Below are positions 44,524 through 57,099 of a stretch of DNA of 64,000 nucleotides, one piece after another; within the stretch, counting starts at the first letter, position 1; the number at the start of each line of letters is the position of its first letter. The notes under the pieces are model-generated. The model searched no databases. It was not told where the DNA came from and saw nothing but the letters and a program-made list of their open reading frames with translations. Both the position numbers and the translations under genes were made by a program. This DNA comes from Plotosus lineatus (lineage: Eukaryota > Chordata > Actinopteri > Siluriformes > Plotosidae): contig CM045746.1 of NCBI GenBank assembly GCA_024760905.1, positions 12,021,466 through 12,085,465 of the forward strand. Direction: 5' to 3'.

Positions 44524-47500
44524 ATGTGTCTGTATGTGTTTGTATTTATATTTTATTTATATCTTATGCATTATTTTTGAAAGTTGATTTGTTATTATAA
44601 GCATTTATAGCATTGATTATGTATTTATTTGTATTATATAGTACACATATACATGTGTGTATACGTCAGTCAGAGGGGTTAATGATTTGCATATTTGATC
44701 TGGCTCAGGAATACATGTGTCTGTGTGTGAATGAGAAGGACCCGAGAGGAACGGTGAGGTTACAGGAAGCAGAGATAAAGAAGGTGGAAGATTTTAAGTA
44801 CTTAGGCTCAACAATCCAGAGCAATGGAGAGTGTGGAAAAGAGGTGAAGAAGGGTGTGCAGGCAGGTTGGAATGGTTGGAGAAAAGTGTCCGGTGTGATA
44901 TGTGATAGGAGAGTGTCAGCAAGAATGAAGGGAAAAATGTAAAGACGGTGATGAGGCCAGCGATGTTGTATGGTTTAGAGACAGTGGCGCTGGGTAAAAG
45001 ACAGGAGGCAGAGCTGGAGGTAGCAGAGATGAAAATGTTGAGGTTCTCTTTGGGAGTTACGAGGATGGATCGGATCAGGAATGAGTCCATCAGAGGGACA
45101 GCACATTTAAGAGGTTTTGGAGACAAAGTCAGAGAGGCTAGATTGAGATGGTTTGGACATGTACAGAGGAGGGATAGTGAGTACATTGGTAGTAGGATGC
45201 TGAGGTTGGAACTACCAGGCAGAAGGCCTAGAGGAAGACCAAAGAAGAGATTTATGGATGTAGTGAAGGAAGACATGAAGGTTGTTCGAGTAAGAGTAGA
45301 AGATGCAGAGGATAGGGTGAGATGGAGGCGGATGATTCGCTGTGGCGATCCCCGAAGGGAAAAGCCGAAAGGAAAAGAAGATACGTCAGTCAGGGGGGTG
45401 GGGGGGTTGATCCTACTTTGCGGAATTCAGTGGTCGCGGGGGGGGGGGGGGGGGGGGGAATCTGGGTCCCAATTAACCGTGGAAAGTGAGGGATCCCTGT
45501 ATATGTAAGTGTAAAATTAGAATTTGATAATATCTGTATAAACGGATGCAGAATGAATTCTGTCAGTGAGTAATATGTGCAGTATTGTCAATAATCTTGA
45601 AATTTTGAAAGTATTTATCTACTTGACTCTGCAGGACATGCAATTGAACACTTGGAAATCATTAAATGTTTTGTTATATGGCTCAAATATGGAGATGAAA
45701 ACGTGCATATTTAATTTGAACATTTAATATGGAAGGATTTATAAAAGAAAGTTGTGCTTGGTGTCACAATTTAGGGCAATGCCTGGACTTTTACATTGTC
45801 TTGTATTTTGTCGTGATCCCTCTCCCACTTGCTGATATTGACCTTTGAATTTGAATTGTCTGTCAGATGTTTTTGAATTTCAGCTGTTCATATATCATGC
45901 ATAACATAACCTTTTTTGCACAGATCTATTGACTTGGTAGTCAAGATCTAGCACATAATGAATGTGATGATTCGTTTGTCTCTAAAGCGTGGCCAAAAGT
46001 AGCATTTTAGAAGTTCATGATGGATAAAATCTTAACTTTATCATTCTTTGTAACATGCAGTTATAAATTTTAAGTAAATATTTCCAAATTTCTTAGGACT
46101 ATAGATGAAACGATTCTGAAAACGTCAGTTCTCTAGCTTTTGTTGTTCAGAAGTTAAAGAAGCCTGAATATAGCTGAAAATTTCTTAATTTTGGTCACAA
46201 CTCGAAATGGTCATAACTTTGGAACTATTTACATATACGTCTTGAAATTCTGGATTTTTCCATCATGTATAATGTTCAATAAGTATGTCAAAGTTTTAAC
46301 AAATCTGGGAGGGTGAGATGGGAAATTTTCTTAAAATCTGTTGTTTTCATATGAAATGATCCACATATAGAAAAAATAATGTTTATTTATAAATAAGACT
46401 AAGTATACATGTTTATAAATAATGCCAACCTTTTCCTTTGAAAAAAAAGCTTGGGTTACAAAAAATAAAAAAGGTACTCCTCAACTCTCACGTGTCCCGA
46501 GGGCTGCTGTTTTATCCATCAACTTTATTTTCTACCTCAGGGGCAGTTCAACATTTTCAACATTTTCTCAAGTGTACAGAGAGCAGTCTTTTTTTTTTTT
46601 TAACCCCCTCCCTCCGAAAGCGTACAAATAAATGTTGATGATCTCTGGGTAAGATTTTTTAATAAGATATTAAACAAAACAATGGTCAAACCTCTTTTAT
46701 AAAATAAATCATTGTATTTCCTTGATCAATACCTCTTTTATACAACAGTCAAATAATAATAAAATCAATAAAAAAATTATACTTTTAAATAATTATTTTT
46801 AATTGCACCTGCTTTAGTATTAAGACATTTGGTTTTAATAATAAAAATGACATTGTTTTTAATAGGGATGTTATTGACAATCGGAATATCGCAAAATCGC
46901 CACTGTAATTATGTCGATCTATAATCGATACCTATAAAAGGGATATTGATACTTCTAACATTATATAAAATTAATGTTATATTAAATTTCATACAAAGCT
47001 GTTTTAATTTAAATAACACTAGAGCAAGCGGTATCTTTTAATAAATAAAATAATGTACGAAAACACGTTGTATAGTTTCAGTTGAAAACCAGCTTAGCGT
47101 AATGCCGCATTTCACAGTCTTCGGCCTCGACTTCGGTATTATTAAATATGCTATCAAAAACATAGGATTGCCGAGAGCGGCCGAGTGTTAGTCCAAGCTT
47201 TCTGTGTTCATGACAGTGTCTGTAGTAAATGGTACGTCCCGCCATTAATGGTACGTCCCGCATAAAATCTTGTCAGTGGAAAACTATTTCTTGCCTTTTA
47301 TTTCAGATTTGGCTTTCATAATTGGTCACTTTATTATAAAATATTCAATGCGTTATACAAACTACTGTAATATATCTTAGTCTGTTCTATTTAATACATT
47401 TATGGAACAGTACAGCAATATTCTAATGTACGTTACATTGGAAATTTTTTTATCAATATATCGATATCAATAATAGGTTTTCAATGACACCCGTAGTTTT

Positions 47501-50500
47501 TAATAATAATATTTTATATTAAAATATAATTCAAAATGTCTGCATTTTTTATTGGTCATTGGCTTTTGGACGACCACGCTTAACTTTGTGATCAGCTGCC
47601 TTCTAATGTTTCAGCAGCTGATACCGGGTTGGGCAGTATTCATTGCAGACTTTGCAGATATGCTTCGGTGTCTCATCTGCAGCTATAGCCCTTCTTCAGT
47701 AATATTTAAGCGTTAACACCGCTGTTATGTCAAGGAGAACAATGTTGTTGTACGTGTACCGCTCTTAGGTGGTTGGCAAATCGCGCATTGAACGTTTCAA
47801 ACGTACACACACAAAATTTTAAAAGATATATTCACGAAAGCATGTATTATTGTTGATCGACATTTTTATAATATTAAAAAGCGTACACAGATATCTTACC
47901 CCCTCCCCCAGCATACGTTTATAACGCTTAGGAAAATGTTGAATGACCCATAATGCAACGAAATCCTGGAATTCTCAGTGACATCATCATAGCCAACGAA
48001 TCACAGCACGATCTCCACGAAATTATGCATGAGGTAGGCTACTTGACAGACAGCAAGTATAAATGATGAGCCCAGAACGACCGCTGAAGTTTCTCACCCA
48101 AGCCTGCAGTGAGCGCGGCATGATATCATCGCTAGCATGTACTATTCAACGCAAAGGTTTGGCTACAAAACAGCTCTCAGCTGGCTGGCAGCTGAGGGTA
48201 AAGTGCACTGACAAAACAGCTTCATCAATCAAAAGTATGAGGATGGCATGCATGCAAACACACAGCCTGTCTGTCTCCCAACGACACTTCAGTGATTGAC
48301 AACTTACTTGGGTCACCATCTCCTTCCCAAAGTTCATTTGACCTTGCGCGCAATGCCCAGTTCATGGATTGGCATCCCATCATCACGCCACCACTCGATT
48401 AAAGACAAATCCATTTTATTTCTTCCTTTGTTGGCAATGTTCTGATCAATCTTTGGTGATGTCTGGAGTTGATTTGCAAGGCGCTCAAAATTCTTGGTGT
48501 GTTTGGTTGGTGGGGAGCTTTTTTTTTTTGGCGCACCTTGGTCAGATTTTAGGCGCATTATGGGGTGCATGTGTGCTTTAGCGCAGTGGTCGCCAACCTT
48601 TTTTGCACCAGGGACCAGTTTTATGTATGAAAATGTTTCCACGGACGGTTAGAGTCTACTTCGTAGTCTTGTTTTGGTGGCTGTCGCCGCAGAAAACCCC
48701 GCCTCACAAAGATATGTGGTTTGAAATGGAGGAAGGGCTTTCAGTGCTTCTGTGGCGATGTTAAAAACCGTTGTTTTTAAAAATAAGATCTGGAAGCTCT
48801 AATAAAGAAAAAACACAATTTGCACGATGAAAGATTTTGTTTGCGGACCGGTACCGGCCCACGGACCGGGGGTTGGGGACCCCTGCTTTAGCGCACCTTA
48901 AATTGCAAGGCCTGTAAACAAAGACTGAAACAATTTAGAATTTTTGATAGAATTCAGTATGCAAGTTCTGGTACAGTGAAAACTCTTCTTTTTATAAATA
49001 CAGTGATACCTCAGCTCACGAACATAATCGGTTCGCAGAAAGTGTGTGTGAGGCGAAAAGTTCGTCTTCCGAACATTTATTTCCCATAAGAAACCATTAA
49101 AATGAGAATAATCCGTTCCCAGGTCCCCATAAAACATAATTTTCTACTAAATAAGCCTTAAAACTACACAAAATATACCTTATTTTATGTATAATAAATG
49201 TGCTATTGTATTATAATTAAAGAAATAAACTGTACTGTATAATAAAGTGGTTTTATTTACCTTTGTGATGGTAGTTGATGGCTTGATGGAATGGAGTGGG
49301 AGGAGGAGGGAGTGGGAGGAGGAGGGAGGGAGGGAGGAGGAGGGAGGGAGGGAGGGAGGGAGGGACTTACTGTTTGGAAGGAGTGTTTGGAAACATGCAT
49401 AGCCACACACGCACCCTTAATAGCTCCCTTGTTCTTAAGGATGGGAGCAATGGTAGACTTAGCGTACTGGTACTGGGACGCTGAGTCACACAAACGCACA
49501 CCTCGTTCGTGTTTTTCAATGATCTCCGCCTGTGGTGGGGTCTTTTTCGGTCCCATAATAGCAAAAGTACACTCAATATGGTCCAAAATGTCTATCAAAC
49601 ACAAACCACTTCCGCACTCAAAGAAAGGGGTGTGACGAACTGTGACGCCGTGAGCGCAAGGCCAGCTTCTCGTGGCCGCCACCGTGGCGCTGTTCGACCG
49701 CGTGGTTTGATTCGTCCGCCGAAAACTAGTTCGTCAGCAGAGACAATATGCTCGCAAATTTAATGTTCTTGAGGCGAAAAGTTTGTGAGCTTAAGCGTTC
49801 GTCAGCGGAGGTTTTACTGTATTAATACCAATCAAAAGTTTGCACGCGAGAACCTAGTGTAGATTAGATCACCTTGCCAGACGGGGTATTTTCAAACATC
49901 TATTCAATATCACAGTATTTATAAAGAAAGATGCACGTATGTGTTTTTTGTTTGTTTATTTGTTTGTCAGTTTTGTATTGTGCTGAATTGGGGTAGATAT
50001 TCTGTCTCACCAGACTTGCTGATTGTATGCACACTCACCTGTCACCACTCCTTATTTTCCCTGAATAAATTATAATCCCATTTAATTTTAATTCGCTTTT
50101 ATATTGAGTAGAAGACAGCAAGTACCTTGACATGACCGGAATATCTCTGTTATTTATATCAGTATTGATGTGAATTCCTTTTTTAATTTCACTCCTTTAT
50201 GTTTATATGTATAACTGTTTTTCAGGCTGAAAAGTGAAAAGGCCCAGCGTCTAAATTTAATAAGTAAGTGTATTTTTTTATAATTAGATTTTTCAATCTA
50301 CAAATTATTTACAACTCCGTGCTACCTCACCTTACGAAATTAATCTGTTCCAGAGTTTTTTTCTTAACCTGCATTTTTCGTAAATTGAACCGCATTTTAC
50401 ATGTAAAACGCGTGATTCATTCCAAGGCTCCCAATACTACCCCCTAAACCCTTTAAAAATTATAAAAGCATACCTTTTAAGACCTCCTTCTGCTTCAATA

Positions 50501-51385
50501 TCATATCGATGTTACATGGGTTCGGCCATATTCCTTTGTGATATCACTTGAGCCCGTTTCTTCTTCTCACTCACACCGGTGTGTGTGTGTTGACCATGTC
50601 TTCTTGGCAGAGTTATAATCTTACAAATATTTCCGGAAGGTTAAAAGCCTGAGTCAAGAAATAAAACAACAGTAACTCTGTCCTTTACACCAAAGCATCA
50701 TGGTGGATTCAGCGCTATAATAGGCAATGGGAGGGAGATCTGTCATTCCTCCCAGGCAATGATGTCCAAGATGGCGTCAGGTGGACCTGTCCAAGATGGC
50801 CCTCGAGTGAAGGTGACATGAACGACAGCTTAGTTGTTAGCCAATGGGAGGCCAGCGGTCGGGATGTTTGAACGTCATTGATGGGAGAGCAGCTCGTGCA
50901 TTGTTTTGAATGTTTGAATGGCGCGTTTTAATGTTTGAATTTTTAAAATGGCGCATTTGTAATGTGAACTTGTTTCGTATCCTGAGACAAAAATTTTAGG
51001 AAAATGCTTTTCGTAACCTGAATTTTTCGTTTGGTGAGACTTTCGTAAGGTGAGGTGCCACTGTATATGATTTTTTTTTTTTTAAATTGGATGCTTTGTT
51101 CAGAGTAGTTTATGAGAATTATGAGCAGGGTGCCAACGTATTACAGGTTTTATGGAACCACTGGTAAAAAATATACATACAGTGATCCCTCGTTACTTTG
51201 TGCTTCAGTTTCTACGGCTTCAGTGCATCATGGGTTTTTCAAAAATATTAATCGAAAAATTAAAAAATAGGGAATAGGTTCAAGAAAATGCTGCAAAACA
51301 AGGCCAATTATGCAAAAAAAAAAAACAAACAAACAAATACAACTCCCCCCAACAAAACTACTTACATTTTTATGAGAAGTGCACA

Positions 51386-51426
<41 letters not shown>

Positions 51427-52697
51427 TTATATTTTATTTACACCTCATGCATTATTTTTGATTTTTTGTTGTTGTAAGCATTTATAACGTTGAATATGTA
51501 TTTATTGATATTGTATACACATATGTATGTCAGTCAGGGGGGGTCGATCCTACTTCGTGGAAATTGGCGGTTGTGTGTGTGTGGGTGTGGGGGGGGGGTG
51601 TCTCGGTCCCCATTAACCGTGGAAAGTGAGGGATACCTGGATATTGTACGTTGTGTGGGGTTTTGTGCTAATTAACTAATTTTATAACTGATTCTCAATT
51701 TTCATGATACACCTTCAAATTAATGAGTAAAATACACACATGCACAAACACAGCAGCTATGTTCCCAGCAATTTAAAAACCTCATTACAACTACAGGGAT
51801 TCCTCACTTTCTACAGTTAATTGGGATCGAGATCCCCACGCAACCATTGAAATCAGAGAAGTAGGATCACCCCTCCCCCCCACTGACGTATATGTATTAA
51901 TACTATCAATAAATACATACTCAATGCTATAAATGCTTATAATAACACTTAAACATGAAAGAAATAATGCATAAGATGTAAATACAGACGCTCCCCGATT
52001 TACGTTTTTAATTGGTTCCGGACTGCCGAACGTAAGTTGAAAGTGAACGTAAGTTGTTACAGTGACGTATGACGCTTATACTGTACTATACATCCATAAA
52101 TACCATTACCGTATCTCATAAAACACCCCCAAATCAATTATTACAAACATAACATTGTAATATATAAAATATCAAAATTAATTTCAAATAAGTCACTTAT
52201 TCATACCGAGTTACTTTACATGAAGCTTAAAACAGCCAATCAATGCTTACAATATGTGAAGCGCTCAATACCGAAAGTAGTGTACTTGCTGTGGGTTATA
52301 CAGACTTCTGGTCTTACAAATGCACAAGGGTGCCTTTGAACTCGTTTAGAACACAGCCTGCACTGATGCAGTCTCCCAGCAAAGTGAAGAGTTTTTTCTT
52401 TTGTGTAAGTAAACTTTATTGAAGAGATGCATACAAAGAACAAGTACAAATCCTAATGAATATTAATATAAAAGTAAGTATACACTCTTAGGATTCTGCT
52501 AAAAGATAATAAATATAAAGATTGTGCGGATCTGAGCAGATAGTTAATTGATCCCTGTGTATGAGACTTGCACCCATGCTAGTAGGCTTACACTTCTGAC
52601 CAACCAGATTTGCTTAGGATTACAAAAGTCCGCAAAACAGTGTAAACACAAAGATCACAGAGACGACGTCTTAACACAAGGGTAACACGCTATATAA

Positions 52698-52786
<89 letters not shown>

Positions 52787-55700
52787 TCAGCTGTAGTTTG
52801 TAAACGATGAATGCATCTCAAAATTTGACTTTTTTTTTTTTTTTGAAGGGAAAAAAAACGTTAAAACGGATGAACGTAAGTCAAGAAGCGTCTGTATAAT
52901 ATAACTACAGACGTGCATGCACGCACTCAGATGCGCACCTCACAAAAATGTAAGTAGTTTTGATGGGAGATTTTGGGTTGTTTTTTTGTTTTGTTTGTTT
53001 AGGGGTTGTTTTTTTTTCCTTGTATAATTGGCCTTGTTTTTGTGGCATTTTCCTGAACTTTTCCCCCTATTCTTCCTTAATTTCCTTGTTTTGTTTTTTT
53101 TTAATTCGATGGATATTTTTTTAAAAATAATAAACGCAATGCACTGAAGCCGCATGAATTGAAGTGCGAAGTAGCGAGGGATCCCTGTACATGTTTATAA
53201 ACCATTGATATTTAGGTGGAGGTTAAATTTAATATTTCCTTTTCAATCCGCAGGGGAAAAACTTTTATGGTTCAAAAGTCAGTTGGACTCCGATAAGTTG
53301 GAATATTCCAAACAAGATGCTTGTGAAATCATTGAGAGGTGAGGCAACAGACATGTCCATTTGAAAAGATTTTGAAGTTGTTTTGTCGCACAACATTCAG
53401 GGCATGAAATTAAGAAAAAATTTCCATTGGACCTGGGGCAGATAGAAGAAAAAAATCTGCAGGACTCATAAGAATTTGACTGGACCCCACTTTTTCTGGA
53501 ATGATTATGTGATGATCTGTTATGATTATTTTTTTCATTCACTTGTTCACCTGTCTATATGTTTGGTGTAGGGTAGCAATTATGACTGAATCAGAACCGT
53601 ACATGTAAACCAATTCTCTCTCATATACAACTCTTTATTTATTATTCTGCTGATCAAATTAAAAACTCAGTGAACAAAGAATAACAGTGCAAACAAAAAA
53701 TGTAAGCAAGAACTAGATTAAGTCTGTAGATCTCGAGTCTAATTGTCTTCTAAAAACTTAACATGGAAATCAGTAACCTCAAGTAACTCTCAAAGTCGTC
53801 GAGATAGCATATTCTACATCATCCAATTATTTGAAGTATTTTCCTTCAGTTTTAGCTTCGGTCCTGTTCCTTATCATCATCTGTGCCGCTTCCTTTTCTT
53901 GTATCATCAACCTCACTCTCCACATCATCATCTGACTCCCACTCCTCTTCAGCTAGATTGATAGATACTCGCGGAATGGCAACAAACTTGGAACTAACTG
54001 GCATGTGATTCAGATTTAGCCAATGGCTGAGAGCTTTTGTTTTTCCCTCCTGGTGATTGGTTGAAGATGTGTACACCTCTTTTCTTTTTTTCTTTTTTTT
54101 TTTTCTCCTTCACGCACAAGTTATCAACGTGATTGCTTGAATTGCGAAGTAAATTTTTTTTTTTAGTGTGTTTTTAATGATTATTTGAGCGCTATGATGT
54201 CACTCAAACGCCCTGCATCTTCTCTGGCTTCTGGTAAGGAGCCTCAGCGCTTTATTTATTCATAAATATTATCACAGTACAAAATGAAAAAGTTTTACTT
54301 CATCATTACTACATTTTACTGCATTATTGTTATACTCGCAGATTAGCGGCAAACCCGGAAGTTACCGGCATGTGATTCAAATTTAGCCGATGGCCGAGAG
54401 CTTTTGTTTCTCCCTCCTGCTGTATGGTTGCAGATGATGTGTATCAAATGTATTCATGGATTAACAATAATATCTGAATTGATTTACTACATAATTATGA
54501 TCCAAAATTATCAATATTATGACTTCCAATATTCTTAATGAGTCGACACCAATTTATCGCACCGTAATTCTCCCCATTGCCGAAAGATCTTGCACAAATG
54601 TAAACAATACACGGCCGGTCTGTAACTATTAATGTTACTTTATCAAGTTTATGAAGTGCCATGTCTTAGGCGACGGCGGATTGTTCATTTTGCTGAAAAG
54701 ACCTTCTGCCTGACACGGGTGCCGGGATTGGGTTGGATTTTCCGGTCCTCCCACAAAAATGCCGGCAAATGCTGGTGGACTAGCGCGAATTTTGCGCCCT
54801 TCAACATTACAAATCTACTTTTTTGATTTCATATCAGATTCCTCAGCCATTTAATTCGGTCAGAGGCAATGGTGGAAGATATAAAGTAGCTGTAACCATT
54901 TGGGAATAGCTGGAATTCCACTGCACTCTTTTGCTCTAAATCGAAGCAGAATTTTAATATATGATATCATGCACAGTTTTATTAAAAAGTGACCCAGGCT
55001 GGTATTATAAAAGTACTACAGCCTCTTAAACTCTCTCATGCATTTCCTGATTATGGTCTGGAATGAAATAAAGAAAGACTCACACTGAATTGACTTTTCT
55101 TGACCTTTCACTTACTGATTCCTTTGTATCTCCTGTCTTGCTAGTATAAATTATCCGTTTATCAAGTTCATTTTCCGTGTTGCTCCGGTTTAATTCCAGC
55201 AGGGCGGAAGTTGATGCAGTCCCTAAAGGAGCCATGTACTCTTATAACAACCTCAGCCACCTACCAACGGAGATATCTATCGAGAGCTTGTCTTTCAGGC
55301 AGCACTTAACGCTACGTATTAACTGATTCAAGCAACGTGTAAATATCAACTTGGGTCAGACCAGCCCGCCTTTCACTGAATGTAGTTAATTGTCACTTTT
55401 AAAGGTCTTTTAAAACAGTCAACCTTGCTTAATGTGCCCTGATGACCACATTATTTAGATCATTTTCACTTCCTATAAGTATCGATGTGGCAGCCAACTC
55501 CAACATGAGCTCTTGTACTCAGGTATCTGCACCGATTTGACAACGAATTGGAGCAAATCGAGCTGGCCAACAGGATCAAAGGGCGTCAGGGTCGAATACA
55601 CTTCTCCAGAGAGACCGTCATTAAGCAGACGATGGAAAGAGAGCAAGCGCAGTATGATGGGAGTGGCTTCGGTGGGTCATCTCACATATTTGTTATGCAA

Positions 55701-56584
55701 AGACCAAAAGATGTCTTTTCTTAATGCACGCTGTCTTTTACTTTCTCAGAGATTCCAGATATAATCAACAGTAAACATCTGAAGACTTTCAGGTGAGAAT
55801 CCTTCACCTGTATATATATTGGTGTGTGAATCATGGTACCGTTCAGAATGATGGGCGTCCTTTCAGAAAAACAATGAGAGGAATCTTTCAAAAGTTGTTC
55901 TCCTAAGAAAGAGTTTTATTTGTTCGACCCTCAGTTAAAAGCTCTCATAGTGTAGAGGTCCCAAATTCCAGTGTTGAAGATTTGCTTTTTTGAATTATCA
56001 AAAGGCAGTTGAGTAGAAATAGTGCTGCTTGTATTAAAATGTTTTGTCTCTGTTAATTCAAGTTGAAAATATTGTTTACTACAGGCTGTATTCATTTTTG
56101 CTGATAATTTTGGAGGATGCTGCATATACAGCTTTCTTGCTCAGGAATATGGAATGAAAATCATAAGCCCGGGGATTGGGGGGGGGGGGGGCACGACTCT
56201 GTAACACAGTGTTTCCCAACCCCTGTTCTGCAGCACATTAGTGTGCCGTGAGAAAGATGAACCAATTTCACTTAGCGTGTAGTAACAGTGGTGTTCTGCT
56301 AGAGGGCAGTATCATTTTTGTTCCGTAGTGTGCCTCGTGATTTTTCTAATGTAAAAGGTGTGCTTTGGCCCAAAAAGGTTAGGAAACACTGCTGTAACAT
56401 TATCTGAACTTTTGGTTTTAACAGAGAGTGGGATGGGGACCTGAAGAAGCTTCCCAATATCAAGATGCGCAAGGTTTCAGCGAAAGGCCGGGAGAAACAA
56501 CTCACTGCAGCACAGGAAGCACATGCTGAAGATGAGGATGAGGAGTTTCAGGACTCTGATATAGATCTTTTGGAGGAGAAATGA
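43487..56584 (+). CDS. tma16: Translation machinery-associated protein 16, seven coding exons
   Basis: Coding parts: 43487-43489 (ATG only), 43600-43709, 50226-50263, 53254-53338, 55523-55671, 55750-55792 and 56425-56584. They join in frame to 195 codons; human TMA16 has 203. Conserved stretches: [104 protein letters not shown], then an acidic C-terminus ([17 protein letters not shown]). TMA16 binds pre-60S particles and takes part in large ribosomal subunit assembly. All introns are GT-AG except the first, which reads ATG|GCAAGT...CTACAG (110 bp). Exon 1 is inferred from frame and splice consensus. The position where human has G in VGEKL reads R here. It is convergent with marchf1. Confidence 0.95.
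44680..45380 (+). pseudogene. RTE-like LINE, C-terminal end (copy L3), with target duplication and 5' inversion
   Basis: From 44709 the copy encodes [20 protein letters not shown] through [20 protein letters not shown] to MIRCGDP, with a one-base loss near 44940. It ends in tail A ('gatccccgaagggaaaagcc'). Bases 44681-44708 ('aatgatttgcatatttgatc') are tail A in reverse. A duplication ATACGTCAGTCAGNGGGGT flanks it (44661-44679, 45381-45399). Confidence 0.9.
45436..45460. repeat. Poly-G run
   Basis: More than 20 consecutive G on the plus strand, inside the MITE at 44248-45499. Length is error-prone in assemblies. Confidence 0.8.
45502..46860. other. tma16 intron 2 sequence without recognised feature
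   Basis: AT-rich; no exon-like frame or clear repeat terminus. Confidence 0.45.
46863..47495. mobile_element. hAT-type element (TAGGG ends)
   Basis: It begins TAGGGATGTTATTGACAA and ends TTTTCAATGACACCCGTA, imperfect inverted repeats; the target duplication GTTTTTAA is perfect (46855-46862, 47496-47503). Internal 'atcgatatc'-rich subterminal repeats and a doubled 'ggtacgtcccgc' near 47231 and 47250. No intact transposase; a 61-codon minus frame (47078-47263) is too short to assign. Confidence 0.93.
47504..48583. other. tma16 intron 2 sequence without recognised feature
   Basis: A few short frames exist, none with family resemblance or splice context. Confidence 0.4.
48584..48885. mobile_element. 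hAT-type MITE
   Basis: Ends CAGTGGTCGCCAACCTTTT and GGGTTGGGGACCCCTG; perfect 8-bp duplication CTTTAGCG (48576-48583, 48886-48893). Subterminal 'ggaccggtaccggcc' as in 8915-9506. Confidence 0.96.
49001..49819 (-). mobile_element. pogo-like element with a helix-turn-helix remnant, copy 1
   Basis: Ends CAGTGATACCTCAGCTCACG and GTCAGCGGAGGTTTTACTG; TA on both sides. The minus strand encodes [20 protein letters not shown] and [20 protein letters not shown], the N-terminal DNA-binding region of a pogo/jerky-type transposase, without a catalytic domain. A (GGGA)n tract at 49318-49370 is expanded relative to copy 2 at 62541-63320. Confidence 0.85.
50310..51060. mobile_element. CAGTGGCACCTCACCTTACG-type MITE in tma16 intron 3
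   Basis: The right end reads CGTAAGGTGAGGTGCCACTG followed by TA. The left end 'tgctacctcaccttacgaaa' is its inverse but more degraded. 'ttttcgtaa' words repeat near both ends. No coding capacity seen. Confidence 0.75.
51180..51639. mobile_element. CAGGGATCCCTC-type MITE
   Basis: Left TA|CAGTGATCCCTCGTTACTTT; right 'gaaagtgagggatacctgg'. Contains (GT)n at 51390-51424. Confidence 0.85.
51794..53187. mobile_element. CAGGGATCCCTC-type MITE, inverted, split by another element
   Basis: Ends CAGGGATTCCTCACTTTC and AGCGAGGGATCCCTG, both flanked by TA (51792-51793, 53188-53189). It is in the opposite orientation to the copy at 51180-51639 and interrupted at 51985-52894. Confidence 0.88.
51985..52894. 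mobile_element. CAGACGCTCCCCGATTTACG-type element, nested
   Basis: Ends CAGACGCTCCCCGATTTACG and (reverse) CAGACGCTTCTTGACTTACG, TA at both sides. A (TA)n/(CA)n run covers 52700-52785. A minus frame near 52290-52400 has HQCRLCSKR, a cysteine pair without further support. Confidence 0.88.
53850..54440. repeat. Remnants of the element family at 17161-18400
   Basis: 53995-54110 and 54345-54440 both contain 'ggcatgtgattcaaatttag' and 'gagagcttttgtttctccc', as at 17225-17290. The minus-strand frame before them (53852-53990) is strongly acidic ([19 protein letters not shown]). Confidence 0.5.
56207..56391. mobile_element. hAT-type MITE in the last tma16 intron
   Basis: Ends CAGTGTTTCCCAACCCC and GGTTAGGAAACACTG; perfect duplication CTGTAACA (56199-56206, 56392-56399). 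It stops 33 bases before the last coding exon and carries CTGCTAGAGGGCAG (56296-56309), close to a CTCF motif. Confidence 0.96.
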
Positions 56585-56621
56585 TGCAAAACTACACAGT
56601 GGACTAAAATGCACTGTGGAT

Positions 56622-56624
<3 letters not shown>

Positions 56625-56689
<65 letters not shown>

Positions 56690-56692
56690 TAT
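56625..56692. repeat. GT microsatellite in the tma16 3' UTR
   Basis: (GT)n starting 40 bases after the tma16 stop codon. ATTAAA at 56756-56761 is a possible polyadenylation signal. Confidence 0.85.
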
Positions 56693-56764
56693 AAAAAGTA
56701 TGTACCTAATGGGAACTGCACAATCTTACTGGTTTACTATCCCAGAATAATTATTATTAAATCT

Positions 56765-57085
56765 TCTTCTTTTCCTTTCGGCTGTTCCCTTTTTTTTTTC
56801 AGGGGTCGCCACAGCGAATCATCGCATAGGTTTTTATGTTGGATGTCCTTCCTGACACAATCATTTCGCAAGGGACAGAAACACGCTGACGGCTTTGCAG
56901 CTACTCTTTACGAAAGTCAGCAGTGGTTCTTTTACATGAACCTCTCACCATAGACAGTGAGAGACATGACCCGCCTTTGATAACCCAGTTAGCTGCACTG
57001 GGGGGGGACAGTGACAACCTTGTGGAGAGTGGGACTCGAACCCCCACCCATTGGATCAGCGATCCGGCGCCTTATACCACTGAAA
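56765..57085 (-). repeat. SINE head 1 + tail A, minus orientation
   Basis: Tail A ('aggggtcgccacagcgaatc') is followed by the central block and 'gcgatccggcgccttatacc' of head 1. Confidence 0.9.
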
Positions 57086-57099
57086 AAGACGACATACAT

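Larger units (their letters stand above)
44248..45499. mobile_element. CAGGGATCCCTC-type MITE split by a LINE copy
   Basis: Left end CAGTGATCCCTCACTACTTT, right end GTGAGGGATCCCTG, with a TA-type flank on the right (45500-45501 'ta'). Its middle contains (GT)n at 44490-44520. LINE copy L3 interrupts it at 44680-45380. It lies in tma16 intron 2. Confidence 0.85.

Noticed and set aside
47078..47263. 61-codon frame inside the hAT element as a transposase piece
   Set aside because: Too short and without hAT motifs that I can verify.
52240..52449. piggyBac-type C-terminal cysteine domain (HQCRLCSKR)
   Set aside because: Only one CXXC pair; the rest of the domain pattern is absent and the element is TA-flanked, not TTAA-flanked.
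55140..55330. Possible extra exon ([22 protein letters not shown]...)
   Set aside because: It is not part of TMA16 and looks more like the C-terminal end of a LINE/transposon protein; no splice sites in phase.
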